Below are positions 49,526 through 61,345 of a stretch of 64,000 bases of DNA, in pieces. A program made the position numbers and the translations under genes. Origin of the DNA: Pelobates cultripes (Eukaryota > Chordata > Amphibia > Anura > Pelobatidae); assembly GCA_933207985.1 (NCBI GenBank), contig OW240915.1, positions 263,158,413-263,222,412 of the forward strand, in the 5' to 3' direction. The notes under the pieces were generated by a model. That model saw nothing but the letters and a program-made list of their open reading frames with translations. It ran no database searches and was not told where the DNA came from. Within the stretch, counting starts at the first letter, position 1. Each line of letters starts with the position of its first letter.

Positions 49526-49999
49526 TTCAGGGAAGTTTAAAAATGTTTTTTTACATTTTAAAATAGTTATTGATGGCTAGTAGAGTTGAGCGGACACCTG
49601 GATGTTCTGGTTCGGCCAAACTTTGAAAAAAAAGTCCGGGTTCAGGATCGTATTTGACCCCGAACCCCATTGGGCACAAAAAATGCCTCTAAAAAAAGTC
49701 CTGGAAAGGGCTAGAGGGCTGCAAAAGGAAGTAAAATGGGGATAAGAGTAGGACAAGTGTCCTGCAAACAAATGTGGATAGGGAAATCACTTAAAATAAC
49801 ATTAAATAACTAAAAAATTTAAATACAGCTGAGCCATACAATAGCACTAGATGGAATCTTTGATTTTAGCTTTGGAAGAACATAAATCAAAATCTAAAGC
49901 ATGGCTGTCAGGAGGATCACCAGAATTATCCATTTGAGAGACGGTTGGAGTGCAGGGTATTCTTTCATTGTTCAAACTGAGCTCAACTCCTGATGCATG

Positions 50000-50083
50000 G
50001 AGAAAAGGCCTTCACAAGCCTCTGCTATTGTGTACATAGGCAGTGACTGTGGTGGAGGAAGAGGTAACCAACACTGGTTTTTT

Positions 50084-50119
<36 letters not shown>

Positions 50120-50371
50120 ATATATAATATATAATTTATTTATTTATTTATTTATTTTTAATTGGGGTAGCCCCCAAAATATTGGGACATATATAAAAAG
50201 AAACGTTTGCAGCCTGCGGTGCATTTCTTGCAGTCCTGATGCATGGAGAAAAGGCCTTACCAAACCTCTGCTATTGTGTACATAGTTTATACTAAGTGAC
50301 CCATAGGTTGAAGAGGTGGTGACCATGGCGGTGTAGGTGGAAGTGGCGGTGGAGGAGGAGGTGACGAACGC

Positions 50372-50403
<32 letters not shown>

Positions 50404-50830
50404 CCTCCTCCTTTCTCCACTACCATGGAGAAAAGACCTTCACAAGCCTCTGCTATTGTGTACATAGTTTATATTAAGTGACCCATAGGTTGAGGAGGCG
50501 GTGACCGCGGCGGTGGAGGAGGAGGTAGCCAACACTGTTTTTTATTTATTTATTTTTTAATTGGGGTAGCCCCCAAAATATTGGGACATATTAAAAAAAA
50601 AAAAACTCCTGTTCCGCAGAGCAACTGACCGTGCGTGCTGCAGCTGAAACTCCACTATCGCCGCCTGCTGCTCGCACAGTCTCATGAGGCGTGAGAACAC
50701 CGAAAGCGCTCACAGACGGCCCGCACTTTCTGCAGCAGCTCTGATATATCTGGGTATACACCATGGCGATGTAGGTGGAAGCGGCGGTGGAGGAGGAGGA
50801 AGAGGTCTTTTTATTGGGGTAGCCCCCAAA
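50000..50830. repeat. Tandem and partial duplications inside the hAT element
   Basis: The phrase ggagaaaaggccttcacaag with its context recurs near 50000, 50243 and 50423 (with small changes), and ggtagcccccaaaata recurs near 50165, 50567 and 50820. The stretch 50607-50757 is a second, diverged copy of transposase sequence at 52012-52262 with its middle missing. Short (TA)n tracts lie at 50083-50135 and 50376-50402. Confidence 0.75.
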
Positions 50831-50906
50831 ATACTGGGACATATAAAAAAGAAAACAAAGAATAAGTGCACTTGAGTATATCAATGGCTGGTGAGGCCAT
50901 AAATGT

Positions 50907-52872
50907 CTATTCTGCACAAGGTACAGACAAGTCTAGTGGGATCCATGCATGGTTCATTTTAATAAACATGAGCTTGTCCACGTTGGCTGTGGACAGGAGG
51001 CTGCGCTTGTCTGTGATAACGCCCCCTGCCGTGCTAAACACACGTTCAGACAATACACTGGTTGCAGGGCAGGCCAGCACCTCCAAGGCATAAAGGGCAA
51101 GCTCAGGCCATGTGCCCAATTTGGAGACCCAGAAGTTGAATGGGGAAGACCCATCAGTCAGTACCTGTAGGCGTGTGCACACGTACTGTTTCACCATGTT
51201 GCTGAAATGCTTCCTCCTGCTAAGATGTTCCATATCAGATGGTGGTGCTGGTTGTTGTGGCATGCTGACAAAGCTTTTCCACATTTCAGCCATGCTAACC
51301 CTGCCTTCTGAGGTGCTAGCGGTGCCCCAGCTGCGTTGGCGACCTCTTCCTCCTCCGCCTTTGCCTTGTGCTTCCACTGAGCCCCCGGTGTCAGTTGCGC
51401 TTGTAGTCGTGCATCGTCCGATCACGGTCCAGTGAGGGAATTAAGGACGGCACGTTGTCCTTGTAACGGGGAACCAGCAGGGTGGCCACCCAATAATCAG
51501 CACAAGTTAGAATGTGGGCAACTCTGCAGTCGTTGCGCAGGCACTGCAGCATGTAATCACTCATGTGTGCCAGGCTGCCCAGAGGCAAGGACAAGCTGTC
51601 CTCTGTGGGAGGTGTATCGTCTGTGTCCTCCGTATCCCCCCAGCCACGCTCCAGTGATGCCTACGAGCTGCGATGGGTGCCACCCTGCTGTGAACACGGT
51701 TCCTCCTCCTCATCCTCCAGAACTGTGCCCTGGCTGGACAATTGTGTACCTGGCCTATGCTGGTGCAGGAACCCACCTTCCAAGCCATTTGTGAATGACT
51801 GGCCTGATAACTGTGGAAATGACCCCTCTTCCTCCTGTGCCACATCCTCTTCCATCATTGCCCAAAGCGTTTTTTCAAGGAGACATAGAAGCAGGATAGT
51901 AAGGCTGAGAACGGCGTCATCGGCAATGGCCATGTTGGTGGAGTACTCGAAACAGTGCAAAATGACACACAGGTTTCGCATGGAGGCCCACTCATTGGTG
52001 GTGAAGTATTGCTGTTCTGCAGAGCGACTGACCCGTGCGGGCTGCATCTGAAACTACACTATCACCTGCTGTTGCTCGCACAGTCTCTGCAGCATGTGCA
52101 AGGTGGAGTTCCACCTTGTGGGCACGTCGCAAATGAGGCGGTTAGCGGGAAGGCCGAAGTTATGCTGCAGCACAGACAGGCGAGCAGCAGCAGGATGAGA
52201 ACGCCGAAAGCGCGCACAGACGACCCGCACTTTCTGCAGCAGCTCTGATATATCTGGGTAGTTTTTCAGGAATTTTTCCACCACCAAATTCAGCACAGGC
52301 AAGGGATGTGCGGCAAACCGGCTAGGCCCAGAGCTGCTACGAGATTTCGCCCATTATCACACACCACCAGGCCGGGCTTGAGGCTCAGTGGCAGCAACCA
52401 CTCATCGGTCTGTTGTCCCATGCCTGTCCACAGCTCCTGCATGGTGTGGGGGTTTTTCCCCCAAACATATGAGTTTTAAAACAGCCTGCTGTCGTTTCCC
52501 CCTGGCTGTGCTGAAGTTGGTGGTAAAGGTGTTACGCTGCCTGGATGAGGTGGTGGTAGAGGAGGAGGAGGCAACAAAAGGCAAAGAGAAATGCCCCGCA
52601 ATCCTCGGTGGCGGAAGGACATGCGCCAAACTGCTATCCGCCTCAGGCCCAGCCGTCACTACATTTGCCCAGTGTGCAGTTAAGGAGATATAATGTCCCT
52701 GCCTGTGCTTACTGGTCTACGTATCTGTGGTTATGTGGACCTTGCCACAGATGGAGTTGCACAGTGCACACCTGATTTTGTCCATCAATTGGTTGTGCAA
52801 GGAAGGGATGGCTCGCCTGGAAAAGTAGTGGCGGCTGGGAACCACATCCTGTGGGACAGCCACCGCCATCAG
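50907..52872 (-). pseudogene. hAT transposase, catalytic and C-terminal dimerisation parts (decayed)
   Basis: Pieces in order on the minus strand: a Ser-rich part with the family segment near 52402-52659; VVEKFLKNYPDIS...CDVPTRWNSTLHMLQRL (52054-52302), where the DxxTRWNST signature is typical of hAT; an acidic region at 51661-52047; and the C-terminal hAT dimerisation domain at 50907-51425 (ALEVLACPATSVLSERVFST and VDKLMFIKMN). Frames change between pieces, so it is a pseudogene. Confidence 0.88.
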
Positions 52873-53298
52873 GTTTTTAAAACTATATACATACAATGGG
52901 TGGAATGATGTAGTTCAGGTTAAAAGATGGTAATATACAGGCAAACGGAGTAACTGTGGCGATAAAATAATATACAAGCACCTAGTGCAATATTGTACAA
53001 TATAATATTTGTAAACATAAGGTGTATAATCCAGTACTCACAAAGGAGGAGCCAATAGGTAATGGCTCAGTCAGAGCGCCTGTGGGATGATTTGAAGGGA
53101 TCCCACTCCCTTTCAGGATACAGATGATCTTCCACTAATTATAAAAGAAATGTCCACACCAATGGGATATTGGGGACTAAATTTCTTTTAATAGTAAACA
53201 ATAAAATACAAGTTTGTAAAAATATAAAATGAAAAAAGATAAGAACTTAACACTAAACTGTGATAAGGTAGGTAAGTTCTTTGTAAAGTCAAGAAAAG

Positions 53299-53345
53299 TT
53301 GCAAAACGTGTTTCGCCCAAATCATGGGCTTCCTCATTTGCTAAT
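53299..53345 (-). ncRNA. Degenerate hammerhead-ribozyme-like motif in Penelope-like 3' region
   Basis: On the minus strand ATGAGGA (53337-53331) matches the catalytic consensus CUGANGA at six of seven positions. It is followed by a 4-bp stem GCCC/GGGC (53329-53326 with 53318-53315) closed by a 7-nt loop, then GAAA (53314-53311) and C. Hammerhead motifs are described in Penelope-like elements. The first core C is replaced by A here, so cleavage activity is unlikely, and stems I and III cannot be drawn with confidence. Confidence 0.4.
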
Positions 53346-53917
53346 AATGTCCATCAGGTAATGTGTATTTATACCTGTCCAGGGAGGTGATTTCTTCCGT
53401 GTTCGCGCGTTTTTTCTATTTCCGGTCGCATGTTAATGACGTATTTTCGGTCCGCGGGTTGCTGACTAGATCGCCGTTGGAACGCATATGCGTTCCACAC
53501 ATTCACCAAGCTTTACTCTCTCCTTTAGTCCATGAACAATGTCCATATCTTTTAATATACAGACTTTATTCTTCCCTTTGGTCCATAGACTATATAAACA
53601 TCAATTTGTATGCCCAGTATTGGAAGAGAAAGATGGAAAAAATGGAAATACCTACATTCTTTATATGGGGAATCTTATAAGCATATATTATAAAAAATCA
53701 TTAAAATGTCATTTAAAAATTATATAATAGAGTTCACACACGTATAGGTAAAAATCCATAATAAAAACTTTCTAATATTGAGAATAAATAACATAACATA
53801 AAAAAAACATATATATAAAATCAATAATCTGTAAAACTATACTTAGTAACTCCTGTAATCCTAATGTAACTACATAAGTATATTATATATGAAAAAAAAT
53901 ATATATATAATGGTATA

Positions 53918-54205
53918 TTATAAAAAATGGCAAATTTCAAAATCTGAATTAAGACCGTTGGGTATAAGAGTATTAAAATTAAAAATAAATTTCATTTCTT
54001 CTTTACCCAACTTGTTGGTGTAGTTACCTCCCCTCCAATCCCTTTGAACTAATTTTATTGCACAGAAAAAAAGGCCCGTGGGGTCTTGGTTGTGTTGGAC
54101 TTTAAAATGTTGGAAGACAGAATGCGTTTCAAGACCCTTTTTTGTGTTGCGGATATGTTCCGCAATCCTTACATTTAAAGGTCGTATAGTTCTCCCTATG
54201 TAGAG
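53918..54205 (-). pseudogene. GIY-YIG endonuclease C-terminal fragment of Penelope-like element
   Basis: About 95 codons read without a stop from the truncation point to a TAA at 53918-53920. They begin LYIGRTIRPLNVRIAEHIRN (the YIG half of the GIY-YIG core and its catalytic Arg), continue with SVFQHFKVQHNQDP, RDWRGGNY, and end in the conserved KFIFNFNTLIPNGLN. This is the endonuclease that nicks DNA for target-primed reverse transcription in Penelope-like elements. The frame lacks a start, so it is a fragment, but an undamaged one. Confidence 0.85.
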
Positions 54206-54216
54206 TTTTTAAAACT

Positions 54217-56023
54217 GTCCATCTCCATCAGACAGAATGACAGCATTTCAAAGGCCATGAATTTAGAAATTTCTCTCCAGTGTTTGGGAGATGGACAGCT
54301 GAACGCTTCCATGGGACAGTGTGGAGATGCTTGGGGACAGTGGCAGACATGGTGGCGTTGCTGCCACATCCTCTGTTTGCAGGGTGGCAGGTGCCACTGT
54401 GACTCCAGAGGTGGAGAAAGAGGCAGAAACAGCAGCAAAAGAGGAAGCAGGAGGAGCCTGAGACCTTTCTTGGTTTTTGAGGTGCTTACTCCACTGCAGC
54501 TCGTTGTCACGGCTTACCTTAGTGGGAGTCCGGTATGCAGAGATATGCTCACCCTTGCATTTAAACACAGGCCAAGGTGGTCAAGTAAGAACTCACCTGG
54601 CCTGTGAGTCTGTGCACGGGGGCTGTGCAGGTTAATGCTCCAAGTCGCCGTAGAGATGCAGACATAAACAGGAGAATCGTCGTGGGTAAGCAAAAGGTCA
54701 GGGTGCCAGAAATCAGGATAAACGAGTAGAATGCCGAGGTCAGAGGATGCCAGAAGTTAGGATACACAAAATAACAAGCCATGGTCAGGAATCAACAGCA
54801 GCAGACTGGAACACAAACAGCAATATGGGAACCAGAGTCAATGAACTGACACTGTATTCTGGGAGAGGCAGTGTCTTATACCTGGCTAATCAGTGATCAG
54901 CCACAGGTGAACCATGATTGACAGGAGCAGTCTCAGATAATGTCCAGTGCTGGATACAAGGCAAGATATGCTTCTGGCAAACTAGCAGCCCCAGGACTGC
55001 AAAGTGCCCTGGTTCAAATCCCCTGCTGGGCACTCCTGGGGCGACCTCGTCTGGCAGACTGGATGTCGCGGCGAGAACCGTGACACCCGTGCTTTGCATG
55101 TAGATGCTTGGTCATGCAGGTTGTGCTCAGGTTTAGCACGTTTATGCCTCGCTTCAGGCTCTGATTGCACAGCATGCAAACCACTTGTGTCTTGTCGTCA
55201 GCACTGCCACGCCAGGGAACTCCTTGGAGCTGGCTTTGGTGTGCTCGGTCCCTGGGTGCGGTGGGCAGTAGCAGGCGGGACGGCTGCTCTGCTTTTGCAC
55301 CCTCTTATGCTGTGCCTCTGTGCGACCACCGCTTCTTCCTCCAAACTGCACACATCACGCGCATGACCTTCATTCCTTGTGGGGTCTAGGACCTCATCAT
55401 CCTCCACATCTTCCACCCACTCCTCAACCCTGCCCTCCTTGCTGATCTGCACACTGCAGAAAGCCACAGTAGTTGGCACCTGTGTTTCGTCATCATCAGA
55501 AACGTGCTGCGGTGGTCCTTGCATGTCCACATCCTGACACATAAGTGGCTGTGCATCAGTGCACTCAATCTCTTCCACTTCTGGGGCAGGGCTAGGTGGA
55601 TGGCCCATGGAAACCCCGCCAGTAGAGTCATCAAAAAGCATAAGAGACTGCTGCATGACTTGTGGCTCAGACTGCTTGGCTGATTTGCAAGGGGGTGAGG
55701 TGAACGACAGATGGCCATGGGCTGCAGGTGCCAACTCTGAGCTTTCAGCAGGGGACCAGGTGGGAGACAAAGTGCAGGAACTGGAGGCACTGTTAGCCAT
55801 CCAATCTACTATCGCCTTTTGCTTGCCTCACCATTCGTAGAACGGCATTCGGACCTACCAAATAACGCTGAAGGTTCTGTTGAGTACTCGCACATGAGGA
55901 AGGTGTTTCACTTGTGCGTGTGGCTGGCACAGATCGACCACGTCCTCTCCTTGCAACAAGAGCTCCACCAACACCAGCAGCATGACGACCAGGGCCACGT
56001 CCCTTATTTGACGCGCTCCTCAT
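54217..56023 (-). pseudogene. hAT transposase, N-terminal part with BED zinc finger (interrupted)
   Basis: An N-terminal frame (MRSASNKGRG, 56023) runs into a shifted frame (55800-55198) rich in Ser/Pro and acidic residues. One base out of frame from this, 55089-55190 encodes a BED-type zinc finger: VVCMLC (C-x2-C), then CMTKHLHAKH. The finger is cut directly after its last His by the element at 54505-55085. The reading resumes beyond it as ELQWSKHLKNQ, as expected for the segment after a BED finger. Frameshifts and the insertion make it non-functional. Confidence 0.85.
54505..55085. mobile_element. TGTCACGG-ended element interrupting the BED finger; tRNA-like box inside
   Basis: 581 bp bounded by TGTCACGG (54505-54512) and CCGTGACA (55078-55085). 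It sits exactly between the two halves of the hAT BED-finger region, which proves insertion. A clear target duplication was not found. Near the right end ggttcaaatcc (55011-55021) fits a Pol III B box, with tggcaaactagc ~36 bp upstream as a poor A box, but a tRNA T-stem does not form. A similar TGTCACGG sequence begins at 734. Confidence 0.6.
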
Positions 56024-56624
56024 TTTTTGCGTTCACCTACCAAACTACCAGATGTTTTATGTTAGGCGACAATGTAACCGCCAATAGTCAACTATTTTTA
56101 TTTATTTTTATTTTTTTTAGTTTATTGGACTGCAAGAAATGCACCGCAGGCCACAAATGTACTATTTAGCACCGCAGTATTTGATGCTTCTATTTGACTC
56201 TCAGATATGAAGAGCACACCCCAAATTTACTATTTAGCAGTTTAGCACCAAAACAATTAGAATATTTACAACTGCGCTGTAACCACAGTATTTGACGCTT
56301 CTGTTTGACTCTCAGATATGAAGTGCACCCCACTAATGTACTAGTTTTCAGAATTCTTTCCTAATCTGTCCCTGAAGCGGCAGCATCCTCTCCCTACACT
56401 AATAAGAGCTCATGTGACGTGCGGCGCTACGTGACTCCACGAGTCAAACGCTTGTTGATTGGCTGCCTTGCAGCCTTTCAAAATGCGCCATTAAATCGCT
56501 GAACACCGAACTCCAACCCGAACATACAGTGATATGTCCGTGTTTGGGTCCGGGGTCCAAAAAACGTAATGTTCGGTACGAACCTGAACTTTACAGTCTG
56601 GGTTCGCCCAACTCTAATGGCTAG

Positions 56625-57298
56625 TTATTGCCCCCAGATTTTTGTAGCATATACTCACTGTATTGCACATCATGGATTGTGCGTGTCAGACACATCTGGA
56701 GTAATGAAGTAAGCCATCTCCAACCTAGTCTGTCACTTTATGCTCTGACAAATGAAGTTTTTCCATGTAGACTACATTTTTTTCTCCATTTAACACTTAC
56801 CCCCAATGGGCAAGTTGCTACTGAGAATCGTTGTAGCAATCAATTAAAAGGTTCATATTTTGACTAGTCTTGGGGTCAGCTCATTTGTTACATACCCAGG
56901 TATGTGGATTAGTCACTTGTTTGTAAAGACAAAGTCTGCACATCTGATTTCAATGAAATGGCTCCTCTGATGAAGACACGCTGTGTACATTCTTACATGG
57001 AAGAGTTGTGCAAGACTAACACTCAGCATCTCATCATCTGTTTCTGCTTGTGAAAGCGTAAAAAATAAATAAAAATATTGCAATGTGTGTAGCTTGGCTG
57101 TCTATATCTGTAAGTTACCGGTGTGACATACTTTGTGTGGTTTCTTCACCAAAGTGTTAAAAACATCTAGTTCTTGTAGATGTCTTTTGCTTCTGAGTGT
57201 ATGCATAGTACATGGAATATGTGATGCTTGAAATTCCTATTATAATGCAGATAGACTGTTATTTGGCATAAACCACCTTAGTATGAAACTGGAAGATA
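56625..57298. other. Non-coding between hAT and Tc1-like elements
   Basis: AT-rich, no supported feature. Confidence 0.6.
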
Positions 57299-58616
57299 CA
57301 GTGAAGGAAAAAAGTATTTGATCCCCTGCTGATTTTGAACGTTTGCCCACTGACAAAGAAATGATCAATTTATAATTTTAATGGTAGGTGTATTTTAACA
57401 GTGAGAGACAGAATAACAAAAAAAAATCCATAAAAACACATTTCAAAAAAGTTAATTGATTTGCATGTCAATGAGTGAAATAAGTATTTGACCCCTTCGA
57501 CTTAGTACTTGGTGGCAAAACGCTTGTTGGCAATCACAGAGATCAGACGTTTCTTGTAGTTGGCCACCAGGTTTGCACACATCTCAGGAGGGATTTTGTC
57601 CCACTCCTCTTTGCAGATCCTTTCCAAGTCATTAAGGTTTCAAGGCTGACGTTTGGCAACTCGAACCTTCAGCTCCCTACACAGATTTTGTACGGGATTA
57701 AGGTCTGGAGACTGGCTAGACCACTCCAGGACCCTAGAGTGCTTCTTCTTGCACCACTCCTTTGTTGCCTTGGCTGTGTGTTTTGGGTCATTATCATGCT
57801 GGACTACCCATCCATGACCCATTTTCAATGCCCTTGCTCAGGGAAGGAGGTTCTCACCCAAGATTTTACGGTACATGGCCCTGTCCATCGTCCCTTTGAT
57901 GTGGTGCAGTTGTCCTGTCCCTTTAGAAGAAAAACACCCCCAAAGTATTATGTTTCCACGTCCATGTTTGATGGTGGGGATGGTGTTCTTGGGGTCATAG
58001 GCAGCATTCCTCCTCCTCCAAACACGGTGAGTTGAGTTGATGCCAAAGAGCTAGATTTTGGCCTCATCTGACCACAACACATTCACCCAGTACTCCTCTG
58101 AATAATTCAGATGTTCATTGGCAAACTTCAGGCGGGCCTGTACATGTGCTTTCTTTAGCAGGGGGACCGTGCGGGCGCTGCAGGATTTTAGTCCTTCATG
58201 GCATAGTGGTACCAATTGTTTTCTTGGTGACTTTTCCCAACTGCCTTGAGATCATTAATGAGATCCTCCCGTGTAGTTCTGGGCTGATTCCTCACCGTTC
58301 TCATGATCATTTAAACTCTACGAGGTAAGATCTTGCATGGAGAACCAGACCGAGAGTGACAGTTATTTTGTGGTTCTTCCATTTGCAAATAATCACACCA
58401 ACTGTTGTCACCTTGTCACCAAGCTGCTCGGTGATGGTCTTGTAGCCCATTCCAGCCTTGTGTAGGTCTACAATCTTGTCCTTGACATCCTTGGACGGCT
58501 CTTTGGTCTTGGCCACGGTGGAGAGTTTGGAATCTGATTGATTCCTTCTGTGGACAAGTGTTTTTTTTTTTATACAGGTAAGGAACTGAGATTAGGAGCA
58601 CTCCCTTTTAAGAGAG
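57299..58616 (-). mobile_element. Tc1-like transposon, truncated at the right end
   Basis: The left end follows a TA (57297-57298) and starts CAGTGAAGGAAAAAAGTATT. A second inner copy of the motif (gaaataagtatttgacccc, ~57477-57497) gives an IR/DR-type end. The transposase lies on the minus strand. The right end stops abruptly after the 5' untranslated part (~58616), with no matching inverted repeat, so the copy is truncated. Confidence 0.88.
57525..58516 (-). pseudogene. Tc1-like transposase, decayed
   Basis: ATG at 58516 opens [20 protein letters not shown] with a paired-type helix-turn-helix ([12 protein letters not shown]). The frame breaks at ~58307. Later pieces include [19 protein letters not shown] (second Asp) and [16 protein letters not shown] at 57640-57828, where the usual third catalytic Glu (NPIE) reads Gln. 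Several frameshifts are present. Confidence 0.88.
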
Positions 58617-59839
58617 AGTCATCCATTAGCAGAACTCAGCCATGTTTGCTATGACAGTGCCATTTGAACTGAAATGTCAACAAATGTTAGATCAAGCAAT
58701 ATATGGCAACCTACAGTCATGGTAAGTACTAAAAAATAACTACTTGCGTGACGTATTATTGGTCCAGTAACTCTGAATTAGGCCTTGGCTACTTCATGTC
58801 AAGCTGAAGGCTGCTCATCCAAAAACAACTTTTTAAAAACCCTAGTAAAACTCTTCCTGATTAATCATTCACAGACTTTATTAGTCTCTATGGGAGTAGA
58901 GGTGTTATTGAACATATGAAATGTTGGATAGGTTTTACCTTGAGGGTCATTAGAGCATCTCCTCAAGTGAGGCATTCTCCAATATGAGCGAACCTGTCTG
59001 TGAATTCATGAGCGAATGCATTTTAGGTGGCTATTAACAGTATAGCTAAAACTATCATGTGCTCAGTAGATGACATGGACATTCTCTAAATCTGGGTTGG
59101 CTAAAAGGTAAATCCTCCAGCTGTTGTGGAATGTCTCGTATCAGCCGTAACAGTGAAGCTCAATGACCAAGGGATCTCATCTTTACAGCACCTTGTAATA
59201 TCCACTAATTCTAGAGAAAAGTATGCAGGCAGTGCTGATGTTTATAATTGGATAAGCATCAAAAGGTAAATCACAGAGTGCATATGGTTTTTTGGGGGGG
59301 TTTGTGGGGGGTTTCATGAGACGCAAAGCTGTATAATCTATTTTCTTCCATTTTAAGGCTCCCCTTTGGTTTTGGTTTACAACATTTCATGGTAGTTTTA
59401 TTTTACATTGGAACTTGTTAGATCAGGACATGGTGCACGGACCTGATAGAAGGGTGTCACCAGTGACATGAATTGCACCACTGGTAATGCACCTCTAGGA
59501 AAAGAGGTTGCAGGTTACACTTGCTGAAGGACTGAACGGGCCTGACTGGTCGGCCCCCAACCTACAGGATCTTGTAGAGAACACCGCTGAAGCCCTTGCT
59601 GCAGAGTAATATTGCAGATTTGCTCATGCTGTGCGGCCTGAAGACAGTTGCTTGATGTCTGTACTGTCAAACTGAAATTGGAAGTGTTGGGTTGGCCTTA
59701 GATTACATGATTTCTGCCATTTTAACCATGTATAAATTTAGGTACATGTATTGAGCTGCTCTTGTAGACACAATTTACCACTATGTCACAACACTGTCAG
59801 GTTGGATCAAGATGTAAGGTCTCTTAATGTACTCAATAT
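58617..59839. other. Non-coding, one MITE fragment
   Basis: A fragment related to the 43591 MITE at ~59093-59125 (ggttggctaaaaggtaaat); otherwise nothing recognised. Confidence 0.5.
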
Positions 59840-60000
59840 TATTAATATTATTGCCACTTCTATAGCGCCAACAGATTCCGTAGCGCTTTACAATATTATG
59901 AGAGGGGGGATTTTACTATAAATAGGACAATTACAAGAAAACTTACAGGAACGATAGGTTGAAGAGGACACTGTTTAAACGAGCTTACAGTCTATTGGAG
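59840..60000 (-). repeat. LINE/SINE-type 3' tail, reverse orientation
   Basis: On the minus strand: actgtaagctcgtttaaaca, then ttgtaaagcgctacggaatc, tgttggcgctatagaagtgg and (aat)n. Same family as 47780-47942. Confidence 0.68.
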
Positions 60001-60718
60001 GTGGCATATAAAACACATTAGGATATATGCATACTATATCTATTATGTGTATAACTGCCAGCATGATCTGTCGAAGGATACTTTGTTTTTGAATATTTCA
60101 AATGTTTTAGCCTAAAAATTTAAATGTATAAGCCTACATATTAAGGTGAATTCGGTTTGCTGTGTTTCTGGTTTTAAAGCTATTTATGAGTTGTCGTGAT
60201 TGTGTTTTATTGTCCATGTATTTACTTTATGCTCATCCTGAATATTGCATTTACCTTTGGAGTTCTCTGTTTGTTTTCTAAGAAATGTGTGCATTACCAG
60301 ATATGCGTGCACAAAGTCAATGCACATTCCAATGTAAGTTGGAAGCAATCTATGATATATATTTTGATCTATGATTTTGCTAGCAATTTGGCAAGCAATA
60401 TACAATCCGATTTTTGCACTACTTGCAGCAGACATTTGCCATATTTATAGCTCAAGTTCAATTGTACAGGAAAGTATATTCTGTCCTATCTGAAGGTTTG
60501 AGGATGATGGGATATTTAGTCAGGCAAGTAGAGAACTAGTGATTATTTGCATAGTCTTTACTAAGTTATTTTATTCACATTAAGCATTTCTTCTTGTAAT
60601 TGGCGTGTTACGACTTGTGCTGTTGTAACTTGGTTGTGTGTTTCATTTATTGCGAGTTGATATTTTAAACTCTAGTCACATTTGTGTATTTTGATTACTG
60701 TATGCTTTTATCTTGCAG

Positions 60719-60844
60719 GATATATTTTCCAGTACGTTTGGTCATTTAAAGAAAGAATATTCTAGAATATTGTTTGACTGGCATACATCATGACTCTATA
60801 TTAAAGTGTGAATTTTGTGGAAAACCAAAAATAAGAGTTCAGAG
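60719..60844 (+). other. Weak candidate exon
   Basis: Acceptor tatgcttttatcttgcag and donor agag|gtaagc enclose 126 nt. All frames have a stop. One frame ends ILKCEFCGKPKIRVQ, with a C-x2-C pair, but carries a TAA near the 5' edge. No match to a known protein family can be claimed. Confidence 0.22.
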
Positions 60845-61260
60845 GTAAGCCAATCAAAACATCTGTAATTTTTTTTTACTACCTTTATTAAATTGCTTCC
60901 CTCACTTCTTAACAATGAAATCCTGTAATCTGTGTTTTTGTTCGTTAAGTTATCTTTCCCCTGATTCTTGTGTGTCTTTTATTTTTATTTTTTTTCCTAC
61001 TGCTTTGCTTTTATAAAAGGGGAGAGGAAACTGTTCATCACTCAAAAAAACATATTATCCATCTCTTACTATAAATGTACAGAGAAAACTACGCCTTTTT
61101 AAGTGAGCAATGTTGAACACTCAGTGCTGTCAGAAAGCACAACAGTTTCAGTGATTCTCTATGAATAGCATTCTATAGACAGAGCTAGGCTAATGCAGCC
61201 CATGCACTGTAGGAAAACAGTGCTTCTCTATGAGACGTATTAGATTGACCGAAGGGATCC

Positions 61261-61345
61261 TTAAAGGACAACTACAGGCACCCAGACCACTTCAGATCAA
61301 TGAACTGGTCTGGGTGCCAGGTCCCTCTAGTTTTAACCCTGCAGC
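61261..61345. mobile_element. TTAA-type MITE fragment
   Basis: TTAA then AGGACAACTACAGGCACCCA, with the internal hairpin ccagaccacttcag...ctggtctgg seen in the 6535 and 12684 copies. Truncated. Confidence 0.6.

Larger units (their letters stand above)
52885..54205 (-). mobile_element. Penelope-like retroelement, 5'-truncated, inserted in the hAT element
   Basis: 1321 bp flanked by an 11-12 bp direct duplication, (g)tttttaaaact, at 52873-52884 and 54205-54216. The minus strand opens inside a GIY-YIG endonuclease frame and is followed by ~1 kb of non-coding 3' sequence containing a hammerhead-like motif. Reverse transcriptase is absent, as expected for 5' truncation during target-primed insertion. 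The host hAT transposase reads on both sides. Confidence 0.82.
49581..56616 (-). mobile_element. hAT-superfamily transposon with nested insertions
   Basis: 7.0 kb with an exact 8-bp target duplication atggctag (49573-49580, 56617-56624), the hAT hallmark. The ends are TAGAGTTGAGCGGAC and the complement of TAGAGTTGGGCGAAC. A decayed BED-finger hAT transposase reads on the minus strand. The element was later invaded by a Penelope-like retroelement (52885-54205) and a TGTCACGG-ended element (54505-55085), and carries tandem and partial duplications near its 3' end (50000-50830). Confidence 0.92.

Noticed and set aside
54961..55040. tRNA gene
   Set aside because: A B box is present but the T-stem and acceptor stem do not pair; at most a tRNA-derived remnant.
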